DNA from: Flagellimonas nanhaiensis
Lineage (GTDB): Bacteria > Bacteroidota > Bacteroidia > Flavobacteriales > Flavobacteriaceae
Reading direction: 5' to 3'
Length of the DNA: 64,000 nt
Assembly: GCF_003382275.1 (NCBI RefSeq)
Contig: NZ_QTJX01000001.1
Coordinates: 1,116,001 to 1,180,000, forward strand
Shown here: positions 16,219 to 25,796 of the stretch, piece after piece
How positions within the stretch are numbered: position 1 is the stretch's first letter
Layout of the letters: each line of letters opens with the position of its first letter
The notes under the pieces: model-generated
Database searches by the model: none
What the model was told of the DNA's origin: nothing
The model's input: only the letters and a program-made list of their open reading frames with translations
Translations under genes and position numbers: made by a program

Positions 16219-16344
16219 ATTTATAGATTTATTATTGGGGGAGGAATTAAACTATGACTATAAATATAAGGATAATTACTACAAAAATGAAAGAAAAATA
16301 TGTGTATCTAATAATATATTTTGGAGAAACTCTGCTGACAAATC

Positions 16345-16854
16345 TCAACGACAGACAAAAAAGCAACCTTTTGTAGAAAGATTTACATCATCTATCAAAT
16401 CGTAAAAATTGGGTTCAATATTGCCAGTTAATTTGATTTCACCTGAACCACAGTTAACGATATAGGCATTTGCATCGCTCTCTGTTATTTTTCTTCCTTT
16501 ACTATTAAAAAATACAAGACCTATTATGAAATAAGGCTTACTATGCCTCGCGCCAAATGAATATGCTGTAGCTGTATAAGGTATTGTTGCACTAAAATTA
16601 CCATCTGGAAAAACATATAAATCAATCATGCCATAGTTTAACTGGTCTTGGTATTTATCTCCGGTGAACTCATTCCATTTAAAGTACTTTAAATCATCTT
16701 TAAATTCTTTAAAATTGGAAGAATAATCAATAACTTTCTGTGAGCATTTCAATTTAGACAAGGGTATTTTTGTCTTTTTTACAGTTCGGATTTGAGATAT
16801 TCCTTTTGAAGAGACAAAGAAGAAGATTATTAATAAAAAAGTGCTAAATCTCAT
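16345..16854 (-). CDS. Hypothetical exported 169-aa protein
   Basis: The N-terminal ~20 residues (MRFSTFLLIIFFFVSSKGIS) are a signal peptide. The mature part is beta-rich with two cysteines near the end (GCFFVC) and others at ~37 and ~143, possibly disulfide bonded. No family was recognised. It is the first of the small minus-strand genes in the right part of the island; 126 bp separate it from the 108-aa gene. Confidence 0.6.
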   Translation of the reverse strand: MRFSTFLLIIFFFVSSKGISQIRTVKKTKIPLSKLKCSQKVIDYSSNFKEFKDDLKYFKWNEFTGDKYQDQLNYGMIDLYVFPDGNFSATIPYTATAYSFGARHSKPYFIIGLVFFNSKGRKITESDANAYIVNCGSGEIKLTGNIEPNFYDLIDDVNLSTKGCFFVCR

Positions 16855-17195
16855 ATCTATAAGCTTTATTAAAATGGTTTTTCAGATTAAATATGAGGGA
16901 TACTTAAATAAAGGAATTCTTACTTTAAGAAACAAATTTATTTACAGATAAACAAATGAGGATGTGAGCAAGTGCTAAGAATTTTGCTCAAAGAGAAAAT
17001 TTTAGCTTTTGCGACATGCTAACGAACAGTCCGTGAAATTTTTCTTCTTCAAATTTTCCAGTAAACCAAAGGTTTTAATAGAAACGAAAAGCTGAGCTTT
17101 TAATGGCACTGGCCAAGTGGCTGAGAATTGCGTATAAAAATAAATGCAAGGGCATTTACTTTTTATGAAAGCAATATGCTGTTGGCCGAGCGGCT

Positions 17196-17220
17196 ATTTT
17201 ACATAACGGCAAATTATAGA
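17196..17220. repeat. Right island-flank repeat (25 bp)
   Basis: Starts ATTTTACATAACGGC and matches 10811-10835 at 22 of 25 positions in the same orientation, with the same downstream AATGTTTCAT 10-mer. Confidence 0.5.
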
Positions 17221-17311
17221 TACAAATGAAAAGATGCGGCGTTAGCCGACCGCTAGGGAATGTTTCATGACCCTGTTCATAGTTCCCATAAATGACGAAA
17301 GGTTGAGGGAT

Positions 17312-17334
17312 ATTTTACATAATAGAATTATAGC
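17312..17334. repeat. Third, degenerate copy of the flank repeat
   Basis: ATTTTACATAA is identical and AATTATAG is retained, but the GGC centre is lost. Confidence 0.35.
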
Positions 17335-17465
17335 TTACAAATGGATAAACAGCTGAGAAACCAAAACAATACATTTGTACTATAATTTGTATTATGTCAA
17401 ATAGAATATTTATAACCTGGAAAACCCCACGATAAACTTCTCCTCCATATTTTTATGTTATATAT

Positions 17466-18482
17466 CTACTTGCATTGAGTTTGTGCCAAGTTCACATGCT
17501 CTTTGCGATAAGCTTGTGGCGTTACATTGGTTTGTTCCTTAAATGCTTTGTATAAAGACGATGTACTGCTAAAACCAACTTCCTTGGCTATGACTTCAAT
17601 CTTATCGTTGGCCTCCAAGTCTTGCAGTCTGTTCTTAACCTCTATAACTCGATATGAATTCACAAATGAATTGAACTTAACACCTCGGTGTTCCTTAATG
17701 GCTTGTGAAATCAAATATATTGGATGTTGCAGTTCTTGGGATAGATTCGTCAAGGTCAACCCTTTTCTGCGGTAAACCTTTTCTTTATCAAATAATACAG
17801 TGATCTTTTCATAAATACTGTCCAACACTTCGGACTGTTCCTTTTTTGGTTTCCTGTTGATTTGCAACAACTTACGGTCCTTCAAAAGCATAAAATTGAT
17901 TACATACAGGATAACCAAGGTCAGGATATTCCCGATGGTATATCCCTGAATGTTAGCTAGATAAGACTGAAAAACAAAAATCAAAGCTATAGCCCCTACA
18001 CTACTTCCGAAGAGGATAAACCGCTTTCGGTTGCCGTTCCAATCTCCATATTTAAAGAATATAAAACTGGTCACTGCGTACGAAAACACAAGTAACGCTC
18101 CTATTTTGTACAACGAAATCACCTTCCAGCTGGAATCGGAAAAAAAGCTGCTTATCACCAATAATATTGCAGGCAGATAATGAAAATAATCTGCCTTCCG
18201 GAGTTTACTGGGTTTGCTGGACAAGGTATACAGCCAAAACGAAGGCCCTATGGCCCAAAGCCCCGCCAAAGCTAACATCACGGTCCAAAAAGGCACTTCC
18301 GAAAATAGATAGTAATAGTACGACTTTGATATCCGTAGCGTCAATGCCAAAAGCATCAAACTTAAAAAAACAATCGGCGTAAACTTCTTGGTATTCTTTG
18401 CCAAAATATAAAAGCTAAGAAATAGACCTTGACAAATGGCTATTCCGCAGACAACGGCAATAATGATTCTCCAGATATCCAT
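17466..18482 (-). CDS. Membrane-anchored AraC-family transcriptional regulator
   Basis: The protein has about seven hydrophobic segments over residues ~1-215 and a C-terminal AraC DNA-binding domain (~235-335) ending in VGFSSTSSLYKAFKEQTNVTPQAYRKEH, the typical second helix-turn-helix. This architecture is frequent in Flavobacteriia. It is divergent from the iorAB-like genes across a 181-bp region, so it probably controls them. The membrane part may sense a hydrophobic ligand; which one cannot be read. Confidence 0.9.
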   Translation of the reverse strand: MDIWRIIIAVVCGIAICQGLFLSFYILAKNTKKFTPIVFLSLMLLALTLRISKSYYYYLFSEVPFWTVMLALAGLWAIGPSFWLYTLSSKPSKLRKADYFHYLPAILLVISSFFSDSSWKVISLYKIGALLVFSYAVTSFIFFKYGDWNGNRKRFILFGSSVGAIALIFVFQSYLANIQGYTIGNILTLVILYVINFMLLKDRKLLQINRKPKKEQSEVLDSIYEKITVLFDKEKVYRRKGLTLTNLSQELQHPIYLISQAIKEHRGVKFNSFVNSYRVIEVKNRLQDLEANDKIEVIAKEVGFSSTSSLYKAFKEQTNVTPQAYRKEHVNLAQTQCK

Positions 18483-18546
18483 GTTTTATGGTTGTATCAA
18501 GATCCATCAAAATTTATTTCAGATTCAAGGAATCCGAAAAAACTAA

Positions 18547-18572
18547 CAGTCCTAAAAAAACCTTTGGGACTG
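18547..18572. promoter_or_regulatory. Inverted repeat in the divergent AraC/iorA region
   Basis: CAGTCC (18547-18552) and GGACTG (18567-18572) are perfectly complementary, 14 bases apart, between two divergent start codons. It may be an operator; binding is inferred only from position. Confidence 0.3.
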
Positions 18573-18663
18573 CTTATCCTTTTCCTTTGTGAAGGACCTT
18601 GGGTGATTAACGCGCTCAATTTATAATTTCAATCATAAACGTTAAATCACTTCTCAATTTTTT

Positions 18664-19134
18664 ATGAAAAATTTAAAGATTAACGGTCAACTACTGCAGG
18701 TAAATGCGGATGACAACATGCCCCTTCTTTGGGCACTTCGGGATGTTATGGATATGACCGGAACCAAGTATGGATGTGGAAAAGGCCTTTGTGGTGCCTG
18801 TACAGTGCATATAGATGGTGAAGCGGTTCGTTCCTGCATCACTCCCATTGGTGCGTTGGAGGGAAAAGAGATTACTACTATAGAAGGTGCCGAAGGAAAC
18901 CCCATTCTTCAAACCGTTCAAGAAGCTTGGTACCATGCTGATGTACCCCAGTGTGGGTATTGCCAAAGTGGTCAGATGATGAGTGCCGCTGCCCTGCTCT
19001 CCAAAAACAGTGATCCCAATGATGAGGCCATCAATATGGCCATGAATGGAAACTTGTGCAGATGTGGCACCTACACCCGTATTCGGAAGGCTATAAAAAA
19101 TGCAGCCGACAGTCTAGACCAAAACAATAACTAG
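18664..19134 (+). CDS. iorA: [2Fe-2S] small subunit of an IorAB-like molybdenum hydroxylase
   Basis: This electron-transfer subunit of the xanthine dehydrogenase family carries two [2Fe-2S] clusters: a plant-ferredoxin type site in [18 protein letters not shown] with a later Cys, and a C-terminal helical site in [12 protein letters not shown] and [11 protein letters not shown]. Length (156 aa) matches isoquinoline 1-oxidoreductase alpha subunits. It is followed 12 bp later by the molybdenum-binding subunit, so the two form one operon. There is no FAD subunit, so electrons must leave to an external acceptor such as a cytochrome. Confidence 0.92.
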   Translation: MKNLKINGQLLQVNADDNMPLLWALRDVMDMTGTKYGCGKGLCGACTVHIDGEAVRSCITPIGALEGKEITTIEGAEGNPILQTVQEAWYHADVPQCGYCQSGQMMSAAALLSKNSDPNDEAINMAMNGNLCRCGTYTRIRKAIKNAADSLDQNNN

Positions 19135-19146
19135 GAAAAACGTATT

Positions 19147-21312
19147 ATGGAACGAAGAAATTTTTTCAAGATTACTTCCTTGGCCGGTGGAGGCCTTCTA
19201 CTGAGCACTTACCTTCCACTGGCATGCACAACCACCAAAGAATCGGCATTTGATTGGGAGCCTAACTTTTTTATCCGAATTGGTTCGGACAATACCGTGA
19301 CTTTTATTTGTAGCCAATCCGAATTGGGCCAAGGCACTTCTACAGGACTGGCCATGGTTGCTGCTGACGAACTGGGTGCGTCCATGGATACATTAAAAAT
19401 AGAATTTGGGCAAGGAAGTGCCGAGCGTTACGGCAATTTGCAAGATACCGGAGGAAGCAATGGACTCAGAATTGTATGGTCTTCTCTTAGAGAAGCAATG
19501 GCTACAACCCGAGAACTTTTGATTGCTGCAGCAGCACAAAAATGGCAAATTGACACTGATGAATGTTATTGTGAGGATGGATTTATCCATAGAAAAAATG
19601 ATGAAGAAAAACTTGCTTTCGGGGACGTTTTGGACATTGCATCAACATTATCCGCTCCGCGGGAAATCAAACTGAAAGAGTTTGGTGATTTCAAGTACAT
19701 CGGAAAACCAATAAAAGGCCCCAAAACAAGGATGGCCGTAAACGGTACAACCCCCTACTCCATCAATATGAAATTGCCCAATATGCTATATGCGGCCATT
19801 GAACGCTGTCCTGTTTGGAAAGGCTCACTATCTTCTTTTGATGCTTCGGAGGCATTAAAAGTTCCTGGTGTGGTTGAAGTTTTGGAGGTTGAGCCAACTG
19901 AAGTTCAAGCAACAGATTACAGAGGAGGTGTACGACCAGGAGTTGCAGTATTGGCTACAAGCACCTGGGCTGCATTTGAAGGTAAAAAAGCCCTGAAGAT
20001 TGAATGGGAAATGGGTATAAATGGACTAAAATCCAGTCAAGATGTCCAAAAAGAACTAGAGGATGACTACAAAACCAATAGCAAGGCCAATGTAGATCTC
20101 CAAAATGCCACTGCTTTGTTTGAGGGAGGTAGAAAAGTCTTCTCTGCAGCCTACGACTCCCCGCATCAAGCCAATGCCTGCATGGAACCATTGAATGCAA
20201 CGGCTTATCATCGCGGACATAAAGTAGAGGTTTGGGCCGGCACCCAATCTCCTCAATTGACAAGAGATCGCATTGCGGAACTTACGGAATTACCCTTAGC
20301 AGCAATAACAGTAAATAATCAGCCCTCTGGTGGTGCTTTTGGAAGACGTTATTTCTGCGATTATGTGGAGGAAGCTGTAATTCTATCTGAAAAAGTTCGG
20401 GTTCCGGTTAAAGTTACCTGGAGTCGTGAGGATACCTTTTTGACCTCCAAATACCATCCTATTTGCAAGGATTATTGGCAAGCATCGTTAGACACTAACA
20501 ACTTTCCCACTGCCATTAAATACCGAGGCTCTATTAGTAGACCTGGCGGCTATCGCTGTTACCCATACAGTGTGCCCATTGCTTTTTATGACTACTTGAA
20601 ATACAAAGATGATTGGTTGTTGCCGAGAGCTTCCTGGCGTAGCGTCTATGCGCATCCTTGGGGGTTGGGCATGGAATGTTTTATGGATGAGCTGGCGCAT
20701 AATGCCCAGGAGGACCCGCTTCAATTTCGAATCAAATTATTGGAAAATGCCAAAATAGTTGAACAGAAGGCATTGCCCTGGGTGGGTGATGACTTCTATC
20801 CTGAAAAACTAAAAAACACCTTGGAAATGGTAGCAGAAAAGTCCAATTGGGGCAAAAAAAGTGAAGGAATTTATCAGGGTGTTTCGGCCATAAGCTACAA
20901 CACAAGCTACTGTTCCATGGTAGCGGACATATCCATGACAAATAATCAAGTTAAAGTACACAAGGTTACTGCTGTGATTGATTGTGGTCTGGCTGTGAAT
21001 CCAAGTCAGGTGAAGGCCCAGATTGAAGGCAGTATTTTATGGGGCCTTTCAGCTACATTAAAAGATGCAATTACCGTGGAACATGGTCACGTACAGCAAA
21101 GTAACTACGATACCTACGATTTAATGCGGATTTCAGATGCTCCGGAGATTGATGTTCATATTGTGGAAAGTACGGATACACCCAGTGGAACAGGAGAAGT
21201 GGGTGTTCCAGGGGTTGCTCCAGCAGTTCTTAACGCAGTTTATGCGGCAACTGGTAAACGGATTCGACAATTGCCGATAAGATCTTCCTTGTTACAATCG
21301 ACAGATTCATAG
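19147..21312 (+). CDS. iorB: Molybdenum-binding large subunit, IorB-like aldehyde/N-heterocycle oxidoreductase
   Basis: The N-terminus MERRNFFKITSLAGGG with a following hydrophobic run and LPLAC combines a Tat-like twin-arginine start with a lipobox cysteine, so the complex is probably exported folded with its cofactor. Molybdopterin contacts include GGAFGRR (395-401). The catalytic base is Glu684 in GTGEVGVPG. Single-chain length (721 aa) fits IorB-type enzymes. The family hydroxylates aldehydes or N-heterocycles; the true substrate cannot be inferred. A MocA-like cofactor cytidylyltransferase fragment lies at the right edge of the window. Confidence 0.9.
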   Translation: MERRNFFKITSLAGGGLLLSTYLPLACTTTKESAFDWEPNFFIRIGSDNTVTFICSQSELGQGTSTGLAMVAADELGASMDTLKIEFGQGSAERYGNLQDTGGSNGLRIVWSSLREAMATTRELLIAAAAQKWQIDTDECYCEDGFIHRKNDEEKLAFGDVLDIASTLSAPREIKLKEFGDFKYIGKPIKGPKTRMAVNGTTPYSINMKLPNMLYAAIERCPVWKGSLSSFDASEALKVPGVVEVLEVEPTEVQATDYRGGVRPGVAVLATSTWAAFEGKKALKIEWEMGINGLKSSQDVQKELEDDYKTNSKANVDLQNATALFEGGRKVFSAAYDSPHQANACMEPLNATAYHRGHKVEVWAGTQSPQLTRDRIAELTELPLAAITVNNQPSGGAFGRRYFCDYVEEAVILSEKVRVPVKVTWSREDTFLTSKYHPICKDYWQASLDTNNFPTAIKYRGSISRPGGYRCYPYSVPIAFYDYLKYKDDWLLPRASWRSVYAHPWGLGMECFMDELAHNAQEDPLQFRIKLLENAKIVEQKALPWVGDDFYPEKLKNTLEMVAEKSNWGKKSEGIYQGVSAISYNTSYCSMVADISMTNNQVKVHKVTAVIDCGLAVNPSQVKAQIEGSILWGLSATLKDAITVEHGHVQQSNYDTYDLMRISDAPEIDVHIVESTDTPSGTGEVGVPGVAPAVLNAVYAATGKRIRQLPIRSSLLQSTDS

Positions 21313-21451
21313 CTGAAACCGGTCTTGTCTCTGTTGTTATTGGCTCAGAATAATTGGGCAAGGATAAATTTTCGATGTCAAAATGACAAAATAGTATCGT
21401 CTAACAGTTTCATTTTTAGCTAGCTTTGATTGTAATCAATTCTGCAGCAAA

Positions 21452-22459
21452 ATGGGACTTCATTTAAAACTATTCGTTTTAGCATGTACAAGTTTATTGT
21501 CTTTTAGTACAATTTTAGCCCAACAGAGTTTGGACCGTATTACAGTTAAAGGGAACAGTTTTGTTAATCAAAAGGGAGATACTATTGTATTTCGAGGAAT
21601 GAGCTCCAGCGATCCCGATAAGCTCAAGAACGATGGTTTGTGGACTAAGCAGTACTTTGAAGAAATCAAGGACTGGGGAGCAAATTTGGTGCGCTTTCCA
21701 GTACACCCCAAACGAGTTCGGGACAGAGGATTGCAGGAGTACTTGAAACTACTCGATGACGGCATAAAATGGGCTGGTGAACTTGGGATCTATGTGGTAA
21801 TAGACTGGCATAGTATCGGTAATCTTTACACTGGTATTTATCTTTTGGACATTTATGATACGACCCAAAAAGAAACATTCAATTTTTGGCGTACCATTGC
21901 CCAACGATACGGTAAAAACACCACTGTAGCTTTTTATGAGATTTTCAATGAGCCCACTACGGACCAGAACAGATTTGGCGCACTTGATTGGGATTCATGG
22001 AAAGCCTTTAATAAACAGGCCATTACTATTATCAGAGCCAATGGCGGAGAAGGCATTCCCTTGGTTGCGGGGTTCAATTGGGCATACGATCTAACCCCTT
22101 TGAAATTCAGCCCACTAGATATAGAAGGAATTGGCTATGTGAGCCACCCTTACCCTCAAAAAAGGGCGAAACCCTGGGAGGAAAAATGGACACGCGATTG
22201 GGGGTTCGCAAAGAACAACTACCCTATTATATTGACCGAAATGGGATTTTGCGGCCCTGAAGATCCTGGAGCCCATGTGCCTGTAATCAGCGACGAATCC
22301 TACGGAACGGCAATTACCCAATATTGCGATCAAAGGCAAATTTCCTATGTAGTTTGGGTATTTGATATGGATTGGGCACCGAACATGTATACAGACAAAA
22401 AGTTTACCCCATCTAGGCAAGGTAAGTTCTTTAAACAAAAGTTTAATAGCTACCAATAA
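21452..22459 (+). CDS. Glycoside hydrolase family 5 enzyme (exported)
   Basis: The protein has a signal peptide (~1-23), then one (beta/alpha)8 GH5 domain. The acid/base is Glu167 in FYEIFNEP and the nucleophile Glu263 in PIILTEMGF; NLVRFPVHP and YVVIDWHS are the usual supporting strands. The motif context differs from the second GH5 (27538), so the two are different subfamilies. Beta-mannan, glucomannan or beta-glucan are plausible substrates given the mannan locus that follows; the subfamily is not assigned. The FG-GAP protein gene starts 9 bp after its stop, so the two are co-expressed. Confidence 0.88.
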   Translation: MGLHLKLFVLACTSLLSFSTILAQQSLDRITVKGNSFVNQKGDTIVFRGMSSSDPDKLKNDGLWTKQYFEEIKDWGANLVRFPVHPKRVRDRGLQEYLKLLDDGIKWAGELGIYVVIDWHSIGNLYTGIYLLDIYDTTQKETFNFWRTIAQRYGKNTTVAFYEIFNEPTTDQNRFGALDWDSWKAFNKQAITIIRANGGEGIPLVAGFNWAYDLTPLKFSPLDIEGIGYVSHPYPQKRAKPWEEKWTRDWGFAKNNYPIILTEMGFCGPEDPGAHVPVISDESYGTAITQYCDQRQISYVVWVFDMDWAPNMYTDKKFTPSRQGKFFKQKFNSYQ

Positions 22460-22468
22460 TTATTTGTC

Positions 22469-25400
22469 ATGACCTTGAAGCGAGTTTGCCTTTTTTCGGT
22501 CTTGTTGATGACAGTCTTTTTTGGCTGCGAAAAATCCAATGAAACAAAAAATGCATCGTCCACTCCTCGTTTTGAACTGCTGCCAGCCTCTAAAACCGGT
22601 ATAGATTTCATCAATAAGGTCAAACAGACCAATACATTCAATTTTTTAAATTATCTCGATATTTTCAATGGTGGTGGGGTTGCTCTAGGTGACTTTAACA
22701 ATGATGAGTTGTTGGATATTTATTTTACATCCAACCAAAATTCCAATAAACTATACCTGAATCAGGGCGATTTTGAGTTCGAAGATGTTACCGTTCGGGC
22801 TGGGGTTTCTGATGAATTGGGCTGGACCACCGGCGTGAATGTTATGGATTTCAACAATGATGGGCATCTGGACATATACGTTTGCAAATCAGGCGCGTTG
22901 CAAGATTCCAATTTGCGAAAAAACAAGCTTTTTATCAATCAGGGTGATGCTACGTTTAAAGATGAGGCCGAGGCATGGGGAATTGACCACTCAGGATTTT
23001 CCATTCAATCCTACTTTGTTGATTATGACAAGGATGGGGATTTGGATATGTATTTGGTAAATCATCGATCTGATTTCAACAATGTTCGAAAAATTGATTC
23101 AAAGGTCAATTGGGCCTATATCGATGAATTTTCAGACCAATTGTTTAGAAATGATGATGGATTTTTCACCAATGTCACTGAAGAATCAGGACTGAGAAAC
23201 AAAGCATGGGGACTTAGTGCGGCCATTGGAGATTTTAACGAGGATGGTTGGCCAGATATTTATGTTGCCAATGACTTTATTCAACCCGATCATATTTATA
23301 TCAATAATCAAGATGGCACTTTCACCGATGATGTACTGGGGATGTTCGATCACATTTCCTACAACAGCATGGGTTCAGATTATGCTGATATCAATAACGA
23401 TCTTTTGCCAGATTTGGTGGTGCTGGATATGTTGGCAGAGGACCATTTACGAAGTAAGGAAAATATGGCGACCATGGATAGCCGTGGGTTCCAGTATATG
23501 GTAGAATCCAACTACCACTACCCTTACATGTCCAATGTATTACAATTAAATCTAGGCAAAGGTAATTTTAGTGAAGTTGCACAACTCACTGGAATTTCCA
23601 AAACAGATTGGAGCTGGGGGCCTTTGATTGCAGATTTTGACAATGATGGCTATAAAGACATTTTTATCAGCAATGGTATTGAAAAGGACTTGGGAAATCA
23701 AGATTTCCGGGTGAACCTCCGCCCTACCATTCAGGCTAATCCACGCATGGGTATCGAGGAGCTGGAGCAACTTATGCCAGGAGAAAAAATGGCCAATTAC
23801 ATCTTTCAGAACAAAGGGGAACTTGAACTTGAAAATGTTTCTGAACACTGGGGTATTGACATTCCCATGAACTCCAACGGAGCGGCCTACGGAGATCTGG
23901 ACAATGATGGCGACCTTGACCTGGTCCTCAATAATTCTTCGGATGTAGCTTCTATCTTCAAAAATAATTCAGAGGAGCACAATTTTATAAAGCTGTCCTT
24001 AAAAGGAAAACAAAAGAATGTTGATGCCATTGGGGCAAAGGTTAAGATTGTCACGAAAAATGGGCATCAGCTCAAAACAAATTACTTTGCCCGAGGGTAT
24101 CAATCCGCAATGAAAGATGCTTTGCATTTTGGTTTGGGGAATGTGGATAAAGTACAGTCCATTGTGGTTGAATGGCCAGACAGCACCATTTCAACTCTTC
24201 AGAATCAAGGAATAAACCAAATCCTTGTAGTGCATCAGAAAAATGCTATGGAACCTTCACGTCAGAACAACAATCTAGTTAGAAAAGAGTATCTGAAAGC
24301 TATTGATAAAAGTGCACTAGAAATTGATTTTGAGCATACTGAACCAATCTATGATGACTTTAAAAATCAAGTGCTGTTGCCTCAGAAACTTTCACAATTA
24401 GGGCCAGATATTGAAGTGGGAGATGTAAACAATGATGAACTGGATGATGTCATTGTCTCTGGGGCTCAAGGGCAATCGGTTGTATTATTTACTCAAGAAA
24501 AAAATGGTCTGTTCAGGAAGAAAAAGACTCCGGATTTTGAACGACATGCCGAACAGGAAACATTGGGACTGCATTTGTTTGATTGTGATGGTGACGGTGA
24601 TTTAGACCTTTACGCCACAAACGGAAGCTATGAATTTGATGAAAATGACCCTTCTTTGCAGGATGTACTCTACAAAAATGATGGTTTAGGTAATTTTTCA
24701 ACGACCACTACCCTACCCCAAATGCTCATTGCTACAAAAAAGGTAATATCAATTGATTACGACAATGATGGGGATTTGGATTTATTTGTTGGCGGACGCT
24801 TGATAGGCAAAAAATATCCCTTACCACCAAAGTCATACATTTTAGAAAATAACAGTGGCGTTTTTACCGAGGCTACTCAAAGGATAGCTCCAGAACTTGA
24901 AACCGTTGGTATGATTACCGATATGGTTTTTTCCGATTACGATAAGGATGGTGACAAAGACTTGATTGTAGTTGGAGAATGGATGCCCATTTCAGTTTTT
25001 GAAAACACAGGCGGTCACTTTTCCTTGTTGCCTATTGATGGAGTAAAAGTTTCGCAGGGGTGGTGGCAAAGTATTGAAATATTGGATATTGATAACGATG
25101 GAGATGATGATTATTTGATTGGGAATTTGGGAAAGAACAACAAATTTCATCCTACCGCTGAAAAACCGTTACATGTTTATGCCAGCCACCTTGATGACAA
25201 TGAAAGCTTTGATATGATTTTGAGCAAAGAATACAAAGGGAGGCTTGTACCTACCCGAGGTAAGGAATGCTCAACCCAACAAAACCCATTCCTCGATCAA
25301 AAATTTAAGTCATACAAAGCTTTTGCCAATTCTTCATTGCAGGATATTTATGGAGCCGATATTCTAGAAAAAAGCTATCATGCCGAAGCGAAAACTTTTC

Positions 25401-25786
25401 ATTCCAGCTTGCTGATCAATAACGGAAATGGAAATTTTGAATTGAAAAGTCTTCCGAATGCAGCCCAAAAAGGACCCACTCTAGATTTTGAAGTGGTTGA
25501 TCTCAATAAAGATGGGTACCTGGATGTGATTGGTGTTGGGGCCATTCATGAAACTGAGGTGGAAACCATTCGATATGACGGTAATTCTGGATATATTTTG
25601 TTAAACAACAAAGGCAAGTTGGTTCCTGCACCAAGTAAAGATTTTCATTTGGATGAAAACACCAAGGTGATAAAAAAGATAAATCTACGAGGAATCCCCT
25701 ATTTACTTGTTGGAAATAATAATGGACCTCTCCAAATCTTTAAAACACAATCGTCAATTGAAATTGGAGTAGAAGAAATCAACTAA
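22469..25786 (+). CDS. Large lipoprotein with FG-GAP/VCBS repeats and ASPIC/UnbV domain
   Basis: The lipoprotein signal ends at FFGC. Many calcium-binding repeats of the type D-x-D/N-x-D-G-x-x-D follow (e.g. FNNDELLDIYF, YDKDGDLDMYL, NNDGDLDLVLNN, DGDGDLDLY), forming one or two propellers. In the middle is an ASPIC/UnbV module (IGAKVKIVTKNG ... HFGLGNVDKVQSIVVEWPD). Length 1105 aa is typical of the CRTAC1-like proteins that occur in Bacteroidota glycan loci, where a surface binding or scaffolding role is supposed but unproven. It is coupled to the upstream GH5 gene and converges with the GH26 gene, with only 10 bp between. Confidence 0.85.
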   Translation: MTLKRVCLFSVLLMTVFFGCEKSNETKNASSTPRFELLPASKTGIDFINKVKQTNTFNFLNYLDIFNGGGVALGDFNNDELLDIYFTSNQNSNKLYLNQGDFEFEDVTVRAGVSDELGWTTGVNVMDFNNDGHLDIYVCKSGALQDSNLRKNKLFINQGDATFKDEAEAWGIDHSGFSIQSYFVDYDKDGDLDMYLVNHRSDFNNVRKIDSKVNWAYIDEFSDQLFRNDDGFFTNVTEESGLRNKAWGLSAAIGDFNEDGWPDIYVANDFIQPDHIYINNQDGTFTDDVLGMFDHISYNSMGSDYADINNDLLPDLVVLDMLAEDHLRSKENMATMDSRGFQYMVESNYHYPYMSNVLQLNLGKGNFSEVAQLTGISKTDWSWGPLIADFDNDGYKDIFISNGIEKDLGNQDFRVNLRPTIQANPRMGIEELEQLMPGEKMANYIFQNKGELELENVSEHWGIDIPMNSNGAAYGDLDNDGDLDLVLNNSSDVASIFKNNSEEHNFIKLSLKGKQKNVDAIGAKVKIVTKNGHQLKTNYFARGYQSAMKDALHFGLGNVDKVQSIVVEWPDSTISTLQNQGINQILVVHQKNAMEPSRQNNNLVRKEYLKAIDKSALEIDFEHTEPIYDDFKNQVLLPQKLSQLGPDIEVGDVNNDELDDVIVSGAQGQSVVLFTQEKNGLFRKKKTPDFERHAEQETLGLHLFDCDGDGDLDLYATNGSYEFDENDPSLQDVLYKNDGLGNFSTTTTLPQMLIATKKVISIDYDNDGDLDLFVGGRLIGKKYPLPPKSYILENNSGVFTEATQRIAPELETVGMITDMVFSDYDKDGDKDLIVVGEWMPISVFENTGGHFSLLPIDGVKVSQGWWQSIEILDIDNDGDDDYLIGNLGKNNKFHPTAEKPLHVYASHLDDNESFDMILSKEYKGRLVPTRGKECSTQQNPFLDQKFKSYKAFANSSLQDIYGADILEKSYHAEAKTFHSSLLINNGNGNFELKSLPNAAQKGPTLDFEVVDLNKDGYLDVIGVGAIHETEVETIRYDGNSGYILLNNKGKLVPAPSKDFHLDENTKVIKKINLRGIPYLLVGNNNGPLQIFKTQSSIEIGVEEIN

Positions 25787-25796
25787 CCACTTTTGG

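Larger units (their letters stand above)
16855..17465. other. Gene-free right flank of the accessory island
   Basis: This 611-bp gap has no plausible gene. From ~17030 it becomes mosaic: G+C-richer pieces (TGGCCGAGCGGCTA, GGCGTTAGCCGACCGC) alternate with AT-rich ones, and two copies of the ATTTTACATAA motif occur (17196 and 17312). The 20-mer at 17365 repeats 4519-4538. It looks like debris of repeated insertion or recombination. Confidence 0.5.
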
